64,000 nucleotides of DNA, taken from the NCBI GenBank assembly GCA_965268275.1, contig OZ254168.1, positions 434,001-498,000 of the forward strand. The letters run 5' to 3'. Position 1 is the stretch's first letter, and each line of letters opens with the position of its first letter. The DNA comes from AAA044-D11 sp965268275. Its GTDB lineage: Bacteria; Actinomycetota; Actinomycetes; Nanopelagicales; Nanopelagicaceae. This document shows, in pieces, positions 26,922-36,281 of this stretch. The notes below the pieces were generated by a model, which was not told the origin of the DNA, ran no database searches, and saw only the letters and a program-made list of their open reading frames with translations. A program made the translations under genes and the position numbers.

Positions 26922-27833
26922 ATGGGAGCACAACTACGCATCTATCGCCGCCGAATGCGTTCGGTCAAGGCGACCAAGAAGATTACGAAAGCTATGGAGT
27001 TAATCTCTGCTTCTCGTATCGTCAAGGCACAACAACGCGTGGCTGCTTCATCTCCATATGCAAATGAACTAACTCGCGCAGTTACTGCGGTTGCTTCATT
27101 TTCCAGCACAAACCATCCATTAACTACACCATCTGAAAATCCACGTCGCGCGGCGGTATTAATCATCACAGCAGATCGTGGAATGGCTGGTGCATATTCA
27201 AACGCAGCAATCAAAGAGGGCGATCAACTTGTGATGGCACTTCGCGAACGCGGTCTTGCAACTGAGGCATATTTGGTTGGACGTAAAGCGGTTAACTATT
27301 ACCGTTTCCGTAGCCGCAAAATTGCTGGGTCATGGACTGGTTTTTCTGATAACCCAACTTATGTTCATGCCAAGGAAGTTTCAGATGCACTTATTTCTGC
27401 ATTCCTAGCAGATGCCGAAACTGTTGAAACTGGCGTAGATGAACTGCATATTGTTTACACTCAATTTAAATCAATGATTACGCAAATCCCTGAAGCGCGT
27501 CGCATGCTTCCACTAGAAGTTGTGGAATCAGAGACAACAACAAGCACGCTGCTTCCAATGTATGAATTCGAACCTAATGCAGCGGAGGTATTAAATTCAT
27601 TACTACCTCGCTATATCGAGGCTCGAGTCTTTAATGCGATGTTGCAATCTGCTGCTTCCGAGCATGCAGCCCGCCGTCGTGCAATGAAATCAGCAACTGA
27701 CAATGCTGATGAGTTAATAAAGTCCTTAACCCGTCTTGCTAACGCAGCTCGTCAAGCTGAAATTACGCAAGAGATTAGTGAAATCGTCGGCGGCGCAGAT
27801 GCGCTTGCCTCAGCCAGCGCAGGGAGCGAATGA
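26922..27833 (+). CDS. atpG: ATP synthase subunit gamma
   Basis: The central rotor shaft of F1. It begins MGAQLRIYRRRMRSVKATKK and ends in the coiled-coil helix RLANAARQAEITQEISEIV, both typical. Length 303. It overlaps atpD by four bases. Confidence 0.96.
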   Translation: MGAQLRIYRRRMRSVKATKKITKAMELISASRIVKAQQRVAASSPYANELTRAVTAVASFSSTNHPLTTPSENPRRAAVLIITADRGMAGAYSNAAIKEGDQLVMALRERGLATEAYLVGRKAVNYYRFRSRKIAGSWTGFSDNPTYVHAKEVSDALISAFLADAETVETGVDELHIVYTQFKSMITQIPEARRMLPLEVVESETTTSTLLPMYEFEPNAAEVLNSLLPRYIEARVFNAMLQSAASEHAARRRAMKSATDNADELIKSLTRLANAARQAEITQEISEIVGGADALASASAGSE

Positions 27834-29260
27834 TGTCAACAGGAACTAAAACAGGAACAGGTCGCGTAGCACGCGTTATCGGACCGGTTGTGGATATTGA
27901 ATTCCCAGCCGATTCAATGCCAGCGATCTTCAACGCGTTGCATGTTGATGTGACACTCAGCGGTGAGAAGCGCATGCTTACACTCGAAGTGGCACAGCAC
28001 ATCGGTGACAACCTAGTTCGCGCGATTTCGATGCAACCTACTGATGGAATGGTTCGCGGTGCTTCAGTATCAGATACTGGCTCTGCAATCTCAGTTCCAG
28101 TTGGTGACGTCACAAAGGGCCACGTATTCAACACACTTGGCGAATCTCTAGATGTTCCTACATCTTCACTTGATATTAAAGAGCGTTGGCCAATCCACCG
28201 CACAGCACCTGCATTCGATCAACTCGAATCAAAGACTGAAATGTTCGAAACTGGTATCAAAGTTATTGATCTTCTAACCCCATATGTTCGTGGTGGAAAG
28301 ATTGGTCTCTTCGGTGGTGCTGGTGTTGGTAAGACAGTTTTGATCCAAGAGATGATTTACCGTGTAGCTGAAAACTTCGGTGGTGTATCTGTATTCGCGG
28401 GCGTAGGAGAGCGCACCCGTGAAGGAAACGACTTATTCTTGGAAATGACCGAGACTGGCGTTATCAATAAGACCGCATTGGTCTTCGGCCAGATGGATGA
28501 ACCACCTGGAACTCGTCTTCGCGTTGCACTTTCAGCACTAACAATGGCGGAATACTTCCGCGATGTTCAGAAGCAAGACGTGCTTCTATTCATCGATAAC
28601 ATCTTCCGTTTCACACAAGCTGGTTCTGAAGTATCAACACTTCTTGGACGTATGCCATCTGCAGTGGGTTACCAACCAACACTTGCCGATGAAATGGGTC
28701 AACTACAAGAGCGCATTACCTCAACTCGTGGTCACTCGATTACATCAATGCAGGCAATTTATGTTCCTGCGGATGACATCACCGACCCAGCGCCACACAC
28801 AACCTTCGCGCACTTGGATGCAACAACAGTGTTGTCTCGTCCAATTTCCGAACTTGGTATTTATCCTGCAGTAGATCCACTTGACTCAACATCACGTATT
28901 TTGGATCCTCGCTACATCGGCGAGCACCACTTCCGTGTTGCAAACCGGGTTAAGCAAATCCTTCAGCGCTACAAGGATCTACAAGACATCATTGCAATTC
29001 TTGGTATCGATGAACTCTCTGAAGAAGATCGCATTCTCGTAGGACGCGCACGTCGTATCCAACGCTTCTTGTCACAGAACACATTCGTGGCAAAGGTCTT
29101 CACCGGCCTTGATGGTTCATTCGTTCCACTAACTGAAACAATCGCAGCATTCGAAGCACTTGCAGATGGAAAGTATGACCACGTTCCAGAACAAGCATTC
29201 TTCATGTGCGGTGGCTTGGAAGATGTAGAACGCAAGGCTGCAGAATTGGCTAAGGCATAA
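27830..29260 (+). CDS. atpD: ATP synthase subunit beta
   Basis: Catalytic F1 subunit. Walker A GGAGVGKTV is near residues 161-169, the catalytic glutamate lies in GERTREGNDL, and the DELSEED loop appears as IDELSEEDR near 393. Two adjacent ATG codons (27830 and 27833) could start it; the first overlaps the atpG stop. Length 476. Confidence 0.97.
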   Translation: MMSTGTKTGTGRVARVIGPVVDIEFPADSMPAIFNALHVDVTLSGEKRMLTLEVAQHIGDNLVRAISMQPTDGMVRGASVSDTGSAISVPVGDVTKGHVFNTLGESLDVPTSSLDIKERWPIHRTAPAFDQLESKTEMFETGIKVIDLLTPYVRGGKIGLFGGAGVGKTVLIQEMIYRVAENFGGVSVFAGVGERTREGNDLFLEMTETGVINKTALVFGQMDEPPGTRLRVALSALTMAEYFRDVQKQDVLLFIDNIFRFTQAGSEVSTLLGRMPSAVGYQPTLADEMGQLQERITSTRGHSITSMQAIYVPADDITDPAPHTTFAHLDATTVLSRPISELGIYPAVDPLDSTSRILDPRYIGEHHFRVANRVKQILQRYKDLQDIIAILGIDELSEEDRILVGRARRIQRFLSQNTFVAKVFTGLDGSFVPLTETIAAFEALADGKYDHVPEQAFFMCGGLEDVERKAAELAKA

Positions 29261-29265
29261 TTTAA

Positions 29266-29523
29266 ATGTCTACAAACCTAACTGTTGAAGTTGTATCTCC
29301 CGAGAAGCGGGTCTGGTCTGGCGAGGCGAAAATGATTTCGGCTCGCACGCTAGAAGGTGACATCGGTGTATTGCCGGGTCACGCTCCGCTTCTTGGAGTT
29401 CTAGTTGATGGAAAAGTAAACATCAAAGTTGCTGACGGTTCATCACAAGAGTTCAACATTCATGGTGGGTTTATCTCGGTATCAAATAACCGAGTATCGA
29501 TTCTCGGCGAAGCCACTGATTAA
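29266..29523 (+). CDS. atpC: ATP synthase subunit epsilon, short form
   Basis: The 85-residue protein is the N-terminal beta-sandwich of epsilon (VVSPEKRVWSGEAKMI, GDIGVLPGHAPLL). The C-terminal helical hairpin of the usual 120-135-residue protein is absent, and the frame ends cleanly with TAA. The domain that remains is the part that couples gamma to the c-ring. The missing part is the one known to inhibit ATP hydrolysis. Confidence 0.94.
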   Translation: MSTNLTVEVVSPEKRVWSGEAKMISARTLEGDIGVLPGHAPLLGVLVDGKVNIKVADGSSQEFNIHGGFISVSNNRVSILGEATD

Positions 29524-29530
29524 TTAGTTT

Positions 29531-30802
29531 TTAAACGTGGCGTGAAACTTTAGCGCCAAGCTTTACAAGTGCTTCAACAAATCCGGGATATCCGCGATCA
29601 ATGTGGAATGCATCTTCTACTGTGGTGATTCCTTCGCTCACAAGTCCTGCAAGAACTAGGCCAGCACCAGCTCGAATATCGGTAGCCGCAACAGGTGCGC
29701 CAGATAGTTGTTTTTTGCCAGTTATAGAAGCGTGATGTCCATCTACGTGAATATCAGCACCTAATCTTTGTAGTTCGTTAACAAACATAAAGCGGCCTTC
29801 AAAAACATTCTCGGTAACAATTGAATTGCCTTCAGCGATTGCATTCATGGTTATAACAAAGGGTTGAAGGTCAGTAGCGAATCCTGGGTAGGGAAGTGTT
29901 GCAACATCTATTGCAGTTGGTCGCTTATCCATACGGACCCGAAATCCATCGGCAGTTGTTGTTACAACTGCGCCTGCTGCTACTAATTTATCTAGTGGAA
30001 CTTCTAAGTGATCTGCTCGGCCACCATGAATTGTTATGTCACCTTGTGTCATTACCGCAGCAAAGGCCCAAGTTCCAGCAACAATTCGATCAGCAAGAGT
30101 TGCATGCGTTGTTGGCTGTAATTCCTTTACGCCAGTGATTGTAATTACGGGAGTTCCAAGGCCTTCAATCTTGGCACCCATTGAAATCAAGAATTCACCT
30201 AGATCAACTACATCAGGTTCGCGGGCTGCGTTATCAATTGTTGTTACACCTTTTGCAAGAACCGCAGCGGTCATAATGTTTTCAGTTGCGCCAACACTTG
30301 GAAAGTCGAGAGAAATAGCGGCGCCGGTTAATCCATTAGGTGCTGTTGCAATTACATAACCGTGTTCTGAATGTGCTTCAGCGCCGAGATCGATCAAGCC
30401 TTTGATATGGAAATCAATTCCGCGCGAACCAATTGCATCGCCACCAGGTAGAGCAACTTCAACTTCACCGACTCTTGTTACCAGTGGTCCTAAAACATTT
30501 ATCGAAGCCCGCATCTTGCGAACTAAATCGTAATCTGCACGATGTCCGGGGACCTTTGGAACCAAAATTTTCATGATCAGGGTTTCGCGGTCATAAGAGC
30601 TTTTGCAACCAAGTCTTGTTAACAACTCTTCCATGATATGAACGTCAGCAATGTCTGGAACGTTCTCAATCGTTGTTTCACCAACTGCCAGAAGAGAGGC
30701 AGCCATTAATTTAAGAGCTGAGTTCTTAGCGCCATGAACATTGACCTCGCCGACAAGGCGTGCGCCACCAACTATCTGGAAATATTCATTCGAACTTTCC
30801 AT
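29531..30802 (-). CDS. murA: UDP-N-acetylglucosamine 1-carboxyvinyltransferase
   Basis: MurA transfers enolpyruvate to UDP-GlcNAc, the first committed step of peptidoglycan synthesis. The substrate residues K26-N27 (HGAKNSAL) and R127 are present. The position of the usual active-site cysteine is aspartate, D122 in PGGDAIGSR, as in Mycobacterium tuberculosis and Chlamydia. I chose the ATG at 30802 because an exceptionally strong ribosome site sits 8 nt upstream; the GTG at 30811 lies within that site. It is convergent with atpC. Confidence 0.96.
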   Translation of the reverse strand: MESSNEYFQIVGGARLVGEVNVHGAKNSALKLMAASLLAVGETTIENVPDIADVHIMEELLTRLGCKSSYDRETLIMKILVPKVPGHRADYDLVRKMRASINVLGPLVTRVGEVEVALPGGDAIGSRGIDFHIKGLIDLGAEAHSEHGYVIATAPNGLTGAAISLDFPSVGATENIMTAAVLAKGVTTIDNAAREPDVVDLGEFLISMGAKIEGLGTPVITITGVKELQPTTHATLADRIVAGTWAFAAVMTQGDITIHGGRADHLEVPLDKLVAAGAVVTTTADGFRVRMDKRPTAIDVATLPYPGFATDLQPFVITMNAIAEGNSIVTENVFEGRFMFVNELQRLGADIHVDGHHASITGKKQLSGAPVAATDIRAGAGLVLAGLVSEGITTVEDAFHIDRGYPGFVEALVKLGAKVSRHV

Positions 30803-30805
30803 GGT

Positions 30806-30815
30806 GATCACCTCC
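30806..30815 (-). promoter_or_regulatory. Extended Shine-Dalgarno sequence of murA
   Basis: On the minus strand GGAGGTGATC is a ten-base perfect complement of the conserved 16S rRNA tail, 8 nt before the ATG at 30802. It fixes the murA start and excludes the GTG inside it. Confidence 0.85.
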
Positions 30816-30866
30816 GGACGTGGGTTTCGAGTGGTCTAATCGTAGTGAGTGAATTAGGCTCACCCC

Positions 30867-31442
30867 ATGGTAAATCTAACGCGTATCTATACAAAAACCG
30901 GCGATGATGGAACAACCTCACTTGGGGATATGAGCCGAACATCAAAAAATGACCCGCGATTAGAAGCTTATGCCACCGTAGATGAAGCAAACTCTTCGAT
31001 TGGTGTAGTCCTGGCTCTTGGTCAGATTAAAGATCCGCAAATCACAAAGTTGTTAATCCGAATTCAAAATGATTTGTTCGATGTCGGAGCCGATCTTTGC
31101 ACACCAGTTGTTGACGAACCAAAGATTGAGCCACTACGTGTTATTGAATCTCAAGTTACATATTTAGAAGAACAAATTGATTTTTACAACGAAAGCCTTG
31201 AGCCTTTACGTAGCTTCGTTCTGCCATCAGGAACTCCGGCAGCTGCGCTATTGCATGTAGCGCGCACGGTTGCACGTAGAGCCGAGCGCAATACTTGGCA
31301 TGCAATTCATCAATTTGGTGGCGGCGTAAATTCACTTACTGCAAAATACTTAAACCGGTTGTCAGATCTGCTCTTTGTTCTTGCTCGCTTTGAGAATAAA
31401 GAAAAGGGCGACGTGCTCTGGGTTCCAGGGGCTAATCGCTAA
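30867..31442 (+). CDS. ATP:cob(I)alamin adenosyltransferase (PduO family)
   Basis: This enzyme makes adenosylcobalamin. The PduO-type ATP-binding N-terminus TKTGDDGTTSLGD is at about residues 9-21, and the ARTVARRAERNTW helix with the conserved arginines is near 134-146. Length 191. It is divergent from murA, the same neighbourhood as in mycobacteria. No cobalamin riboswitch was recognised in the 60-bp gap. The stop shares four bases (CTAA) with the convergent secreted gene. Confidence 0.94.
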   Translation: MVNLTRIYTKTGDDGTTSLGDMSRTSKNDPRLEAYATVDEANSSIGVVLALGQIKDPQITKLLIRIQNDLFDVGADLCTPVVDEPKIEPLRVIESQVTYLEEQIDFYNESLEPLRSFVLPSGTPAAALLHVARTVARRAERNTWHAIHQFGGGVNSLTAKYLNRLSDLLFVLARFENKEKGDVLWVPGANR

Positions 31443-32041
31443 ATTCGATTAGGGCTCTTTGTGTAGGTATTGCTCGGAATCTTTTCAACAGGAGTTCCGG
31501 TTCGACAGTTAGCTGTGTAGATATCAATCCCTAAGCCATCGGCAATGGGTTCATCACTGACTAGAAGGATTGGTTTAACTGTTCGAGCTTTTGAACCAGC
31601 AACTAAAGTAGTTAGTGATCCATAAATGATTCGCTGTGTTGGATCTGCCGGGTCAACACCAAGAACATTTGAAGTGACTTCCCACCAGTCACATCCAGTT
31701 TCGGATCCAACAAAAATTCCCAGACAAGCCACTTCGTGGCAATACTCGATTAGATTCTTCTGGATGTATTTGTTTTCAGTGCCTGCAATACCAAGTTCCT
31801 TTGGTGTCGCAGTCTTTGCATAAAGCTCACCCTGCTTAGTGAATCCTGGTGGCGGCCACTTGATCGGCTTCTTCGCCGGAAGCTTTTTCTTCTTTTTAAT
31901 TACCTTTTTCTTTGCAGCAGGTTTCTTATCAACCTTCGCCTTACTTACCCCAGGCTTAGGAGTTGGGCTTGATGTAGATGCACTTGCATGCACCGGAATA
32001 ACCAGAGTTATCGAAATCAAAAGTGAAATTAACTTCTTCAT
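31439..32041 (-). CDS. Secreted protein with Lys/Pro-rich linker, function unknown
   Basis: The 200-residue protein has a signal peptide (MKKLISLLISITLVIPVHASA). A strongly basic Lys/Pro/Ala linker follows at about 27-65, then a globular domain with four cysteines (CHEVAC, CDWW, NCRTG) that could form two disulfides. No family was recognised. It starts 4 nt inside the end of the ABC permease gene, so it is likely co-transcribed with the exporter. Confidence 0.75.
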   Translation of the reverse strand: MKKLISLLISITLVIPVHASASTSSPTPKPGVSKAKVDKKPAAKKKVIKKKKKLPAKKPIKWPPPGFTKQGELYAKTATPKELGIAGTENKYIQKNLIEYCHEVACLGIFVGSETGCDWWEVTSNVLGVDPADPTQRIIYGSLTTLVAGSKARTVKPILLVSDEPIADGLGIDIYTANCRTGTPVEKIPSNTYTKSPNRI

Positions 32042-32826
32042 TTATCAGACCACTTGAACGTTTTAAGTGCCAAAAATGTGCCAACAACGGTCCAAATAAG
32101 CAGAATGATTGCGATTTGTGGAATTTCCCAACTCTTTGCAACTTCTTCAGCAGCGAAACTTTCCGGCAAAAATACTGAGCGCATTCCTTGGGTAAGCCAT
32201 TTAAGTGGGAAGAGTGCGGCAAATTGCTGCATCCATTGTGGAAGTGTTGAGAAGACAAAGAAGACACCGCTAAAGAACTGCAAAATAATCACAATAGGGG
32301 AGACGACGGCAGAAGCACCACGACCATTCTTTGGAACAGCAGAGAATGCAATTCCTAAGATTGTCGAGCAGATACTTCCAAGAAGTATCAACCAACCAAA
32401 TCTGATCCACCGCTCTGTTGTGTTTGGTAAATCTAAACCAAAGAGCGCCGCACCAAAGCCCATAAGTGCGCCCACTTGAACGACCATTGCAATAAAGACC
32501 AAGATGGCTTTGCCGATGAAGTATGAAATTGGTGAAACCGGAGTCCCTCGAAGTCGCTTGAGAGTTCCAAAATCTCTTTCGATTGGAATCATGATTGCAA
32601 GTTGTTGAAAACCGGTATTGACCAGACCAGATGCAATCATTCCTGCAACAAAGTATTGGCTGAAGGTCACTCCTGGAGCAAGGTCACCCTTAAATACCGA
32701 ACCAAAGATGAACAACAACATAACCGGGAAGAGAAGTGTGAAAACTACTGATTCGCGTTGGCGCATAAATTGTTTTATCTCAAGGCCACCACGTAGGAAG
32801 CCAACCTTAATTATTCCTGGTCTCAT
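32038..32826 (-). CDS. ABC-2 type exporter permease
   Basis: A 262-residue protein with six membrane helices and the ABC-2 pattern: an N-terminal cytosolic helix, VFTLLFPVMLLFIFGS, then SQYFVAGMIASGLVN. It overlaps the ATP-binding gene by 4 nt and would pair with it as an exporter of drugs, lipids or polysaccharide. The cargo cannot be told from sequence. Confidence 0.9.
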   Translation of the reverse strand: MRPGIIKVGFLRGGLEIKQFMRQRESVVFTLLFPVMLLFIFGSVFKGDLAPGVTFSQYFVAGMIASGLVNTGFQQLAIMIPIERDFGTLKRLRGTPVSPISYFIGKAILVFIAMVVQVGALMGFGAALFGLDLPNTTERWIRFGWLILLGSICSTILGIAFSAVPKNGRGASAVVSPIVIILQFFSGVFFVFSTLPQWMQQFAALFPLKWLTQGMRSVFLPESFAAEEVAKSWEIPQIAIILLIWTVVGTFLALKTFKWSDK

Positions 32827-33692
32827 GGCTGACCAATCATTTTAAGATAAATATCTTCAAGCGATGGGCGAATTACAGTTAATTCTGGAACTTCGCCGCC
32901 AAATTTCGCGACAAGCTTTGTAACTTCGGCTGCTGGAAAATCACTTTCGATTTCTTGCTTCTGGCCATTTTCGAGCCAGCTGATTCTTGCCTTGGCAGTA
33001 TTTCTGCCACCAAGGTTCTCTGGTGTTGAAACTTCAACTATCTTTCCATCAACGATTACTGCAACGCGGTCAGCTAAAGCTTCAGCCTCATCTAAGTAGT
33101 GCGTGGTTAGAAGAATTGTGGTGCCTTCATCTCGCAAATTACGAATTAATTCCCAAAATGCTCGTCTCGCCTCAGGATCAAAGCCAGTTGTGGGCTCATC
33201 AAGAAAGAGAATCTCCGGGTTACCGATAATTCCAAGTGCGACATCGAGTCGGCGGCGCTGGCCACCAGAGAGGGTGTCGATTCTGGCATTTTTCTTCTCG
33301 TCCAAACCAACATCGCGGATAACACTTTCTGGATCACGGGGATTGGAATAATAATTTGCAAAGTGTTTTACGGTTTCAGATACCGATAAATCTTGAGCAT
33401 CATTAGTTGACTGAAGAACGATTCCAATTCGATTTCGCCAAGCCCAACTATCTTTACCGAGCTTCGCAGGATCTTGGCCAAGGACTTTTACTTCGCCACC
33501 ATCGCGGTCTCGGTAACCCTCAAGGATTTCAACTGTGGTTGTTTTACCGGCACCGTTTGGGCCAAGGATTGCAAAGATTTCGCCTCTCGAAACGTCGAGG
33601 TCGATTCCGGCGACTGCATCCTTAGAGCCGTTAGCCTTTGATGTGTATGTCTTTTTAAGGCCGGTTACGGAAATCGCTAGTTCATTTGCCAC
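32823..33692 (-). CDS. ABC exporter ATP-binding protein
   Basis: A 289-residue ATPase with Walker A GPNGAGKTT near residues 45-53, signature LSGGQRRRLD, and Walker B ILFLDEPTTGFD. The C-terminal extension after the nucleotide domain resembles the NatA/drug-resistance type. It is the first gene of a minus-strand set with the permease and the Lys-rich secreted protein. Confidence 0.93.
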   Translation of the reverse strand: MANELAISVTGLKKTYTSKANGSKDAVAGIDLDVSRGEIFAILGPNGAGKTTTVEILEGYRDRDGGEVKVLGQDPAKLGKDSWAWRNRIGIVLQSTNDAQDLSVSETVKHFANYYSNPRDPESVIRDVGLDEKKNARIDTLSGGQRRRLDVALGIIGNPEILFLDEPTTGFDPEARRAFWELIRNLRDEGTTILLTTHYLDEAEALADRVAVIVDGKIVEVSTPENLGGRNTAKARISWLENGQKQEIESDFPAAEVTKLVAKFGGEVPELTVIRPSLEDIYLKMIGQP

Positions 33693-33749
33693 GTCAATAT
33701 CCTGCCCTAAAAGTTGGGATTATCGGAATGCACGCGAGAGAATAAGCCT

Positions 33750-34073
33750 GTGAGTCCGCGCAGAAATCATCCCAAGAGGTCCCAGAAGCGGACCAGCAAT
33801 GACGAGGAAGAGCGCGATATCTCATTATCGAGCGAAACTATAGAAGAGCATTCAGAGGGCATATTTCGAGTTCGTAAAATTACTGGTTCAACTTCTACAA
33901 AACCATATCGCTGCCCTGGATGCGATCAAGTTATTCCAACTGCAACTCCGCATATCGTTGCTTGGCTAGAAGAAGATGTTGAATCAAGACGTCACTGGCA
34001 TACGGCTTGTTGGAATAAAAGAAATGATCGCAAACCTAGAACACTTAGATCTAAAGGTGCTCCGCGCTACTAG
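33750..34073 (+). CDS. Small zinc-ribbon-like protein
   Basis: About 107 residues from the GTG at 33750; an upstream in-frame start at 33714 is less likely. The N-terminal half is polar and basic. The C-terminal half has the conserved block RCPGC-x15-HIVAW-x8-RRHWHTACW, with Cys and His spaced for one zinc. Homologues in actinobacteria are often labelled ATP/GTP-binding without good reason; no P-loop is visible. The stop overlaps the convergent aldehyde dehydrogenase stop (CTAG). Confidence 0.72.
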   Translation: MSPRRNHPKRSQKRTSNDEEERDISLSSETIEEHSEGIFRVRKITGSTSTKPYRCPGCDQVIPTATPHIVAWLEEDVESRRHWHTACWNKRNDRKPRTLRSKGAPRY

Positions 34074-35548
34074 CCAATTCCTTTGGAATGCAGAGTTTTG
34101 ATTGCAAACTTAATGAATTTATCTGCAAATTTAGTTCTACCAAATGAAGTAAAAACAATTGGAATATTGAATATAGTTTTAACTACCGTTCTTGGATAGG
34201 TAAATTCCAGCAAACCTTCTGGCCCATGAATTCGGCCATAACCACTATCTTTCACGCCACCAAATGGAACCGATGCGATTGCAGCAAAGGCAATTACAGA
34301 ATTAATCGAAACCATTCCGCAATACAGCTGAGCCGCAATCTTCTCGCCGTTTCGTTTAGACCAAACCGAGGCAGCAAGTCCATATCTTGTTGCATTTGCC
34401 AATCGAATCGCTTCAGGCATATCTGCAGTGCGATTTATGACAAGAGTTGGGCCAAAGGTTTCTTCGGTTACGGCAGTTGAATTCTCTGGGACATCAACCA
34501 TAATTACAGGTTCCACAAATGGTGCCTTAACTGAATCAACACCACCAGTTACAAACTTCGCACCCTTTGCAGCAGCATCATCAAGATGGCTTTGAATCAC
34601 TTTCAATTGTGATGGCATCGTAGCCGGACCATAATTTCCATCTTTACCTGGATGAACATCTTTTGCTAGCTCTGTTATTTTTGCAATGAACTTATCTGCG
34701 ACTTCATTTACAACATATACCCGCTCGGCCCCAATACAAGTCTGTCCAGCATTGGACATCGCAGACCAGAGCGCATATTCAGCGGCGCGATCTATATCAG
34801 CATCGGCAGCAACCAAAACTGGATCTTTGCCACCACATTCAAGAACTACCGGAACCATTCGTTCGGCACATGCAGCAGCAACTTTCTTCGCAGTTCTGGT
34901 TGAACCAGTGAATGAAACTTTATCTACAGCAGATTCGGTAAGCGCTTTTCCGGTTTCAGGTAAGCCAGTAACGCAAGTGAAAATATCTGCAAATGGTGCG
35001 ATGTTTGCAAAGCTATCTGCAAGCCAACGTCCAACGCCTGGTGTGAATTCACTTGGCTTAAATACGACAGTATTGCCAGCAGCAAGTGCATATGCGATAG
35101 ATCCCATTGGGGTAAAAATTGGATAGTTCCATGGACCAATTACTCCAACGACTCCCATTGGGACTCTAGTTACATTTGTTTTCATATTGAACATCAATAA
35201 ACCTGAAGGCCGGTGTTGTTTCGATAAGACACTTTCTGCATGCTTTGCAGCCCAGGCTAAATGTCCAAGGGCAAGAGTTGCTTCCAACGTTGCATCACTT
35301 ATTGGTTTTCCGGTTTCAGCACGAACTATTTCTGCAATTTCATCAACCTGTTTTGTTATTTGCGAGGCCCACTTCAATAGAACTTTTCGGCGCCCACGAA
35401 AACCAAGTGCCTGCCAGGCCAAACTGGCGGCATGGGCTCGAGCGACCGCAGCATTTACATCTGCAGCAGAAGTATTGGGATAGCTGGCAAGAACTGTGCC
35501 ATCGACCGGATTGTGGCTATCAAAGCTCGAAGTTGTAATAGTTTCCAT
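34070..35548 (-). CDS. NAD(P)-dependent aldehyde dehydrogenase
   Basis: Oxidises an aldehyde to an acid. The catalytic cysteine is in NAGQTCIGAERVYV near residue 285, and the general-base glutamate is in VLECGGKDP (ECGGK instead of the more common ELGGK). The cofactor motif FTGSTRTAKKV is also present. At 492 residues with a basic, hydrophobic C-terminal tail it resembles actinobacterial succinate-semialdehyde or fatty-aldehyde dehydrogenases. The substrate is uncertain. Confidence 0.92.
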   Translation of the reverse strand: METITTSSFDSHNPVDGTVLASYPNTSAADVNAAVARAHAASLAWQALGFRGRRKVLLKWASQITKQVDEIAEIVRAETGKPISDATLEATLALGHLAWAAKHAESVLSKQHRPSGLLMFNMKTNVTRVPMGVVGVIGPWNYPIFTPMGSIAYALAAGNTVVFKPSEFTPGVGRWLADSFANIAPFADIFTCVTGLPETGKALTESAVDKVSFTGSTRTAKKVAAACAERMVPVVLECGGKDPVLVAADADIDRAAEYALWSAMSNAGQTCIGAERVYVVNEVADKFIAKITELAKDVHPGKDGNYGPATMPSQLKVIQSHLDDAAAKGAKFVTGGVDSVKAPFVEPVIMVDVPENSTAVTEETFGPTLVINRTADMPEAIRLANATRYGLAASVWSKRNGEKIAAQLYCGMVSINSVIAFAAIASVPFGGVKDSGYGRIHGPEGLLEFTYPRTVVKTIFNIPIVFTSFGRTKFADKFIKFAIKTLHSKGIG

Positions 35549-35570
35549 TGCGTAAGACTAAACTTATTTC

Positions 35571-36281
35571 GTGTCAGAGTTAATACGTCCCAGCACTGTG
35601 TTGCCGGCAAATCGCAGACCAATCACCATAAAAACTGCGGATGGCCTAAATCTAATTGGGGAAGTGGCAACTCCGATTGGAAACCGTGTTGCCTCGATTC
35701 TCTGCCTGCACCCGCTGCCAACTGCTGGCGGCATGATGGATAGCCACGTTTATAAGAAAGTTGCCAACAGATTGCCTGCGATGGCGGGGATCGAAGTTGT
35801 TCGATTTAACACCCGAGGAACTACATCAGAAGCAGGCACTAGTGATGGAACTTTCGGCGAAGGTGTAACCGAAAAATTTGATGTCGAAGCAGCAATCGAA
35901 TTTTCATTTAACGAATTAGGTGCAGAAGATCTTTGGGTATTGGGTTGGTCATTTGGAACTGACCTAGCACTTAAGTTTGCAAGAGATCCAAGAATTAAGG
36001 GATTAATTTTACTTAGCCCACCACTGCGAACTTCTGAAGCAAGCGATTTAGAATTTTGGGCCAAAGACGGGCGACCAATTACTGCTCTGATTCCAGAATT
36101 CGATGACTATCTACAGCCCAAAGCAGCAGCAGTTGCTTTTAAAGATGTGCCACAAATTAATTTGATAAACGTGGCAGATGCAAAACATCTCTGGGTTGGC
36201 GAGCCCGCGGTCTATCGAGTTTTAAGTGAAATTACTGCAATTCTTTCGCCACAAAGATTGCCCTTGCCTACCGAAATTTAG
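35571..36281 (+). CDS. Alpha/beta hydrolase
   Basis: The 236-residue protein has the N-terminal LCLHPLPTAGGMMDSHVY oxyanion-side motif and the nucleophile elbow GWSFG (Ser near residue 126). A late histidine lies in ADAKHLWVG. This is the serine hydrolase subfamily that resembles small dienelactone hydrolase-like proteins. GTG start. The stop shares TTAG with the convergent AI-2E gene. The substrate is unknown. Confidence 0.87.
   Translation: MSELIRPSTVLPANRRPITIKTADGLNLIGEVATPIGNRVASILCLHPLPTAGGMMDSHVYKKVANRLPAMAGIEVVRFNTRGTTSEAGTSDGTFGEGVTEKFDVEAAIEFSFNELGAEDLWVLGWSFGTDLALKFARDPRIKGLILLSPPLRTSEASDLEFWAKDGRPITALIPEFDDYLQPKAAAVAFKDVPQINLINVADAKHLWVGEPAVYRVLSEITAILSPQRLPLPTEI

Noticed and set aside
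30803..30866. Possible cobalamin riboswitch before the adenosyltransferase
   Set aside because: The gap is only about 60 bp and lacks the B12-box sequence. A GTGAG/CTCAC pair near 30845-30863 is too small to be a riboswitch.
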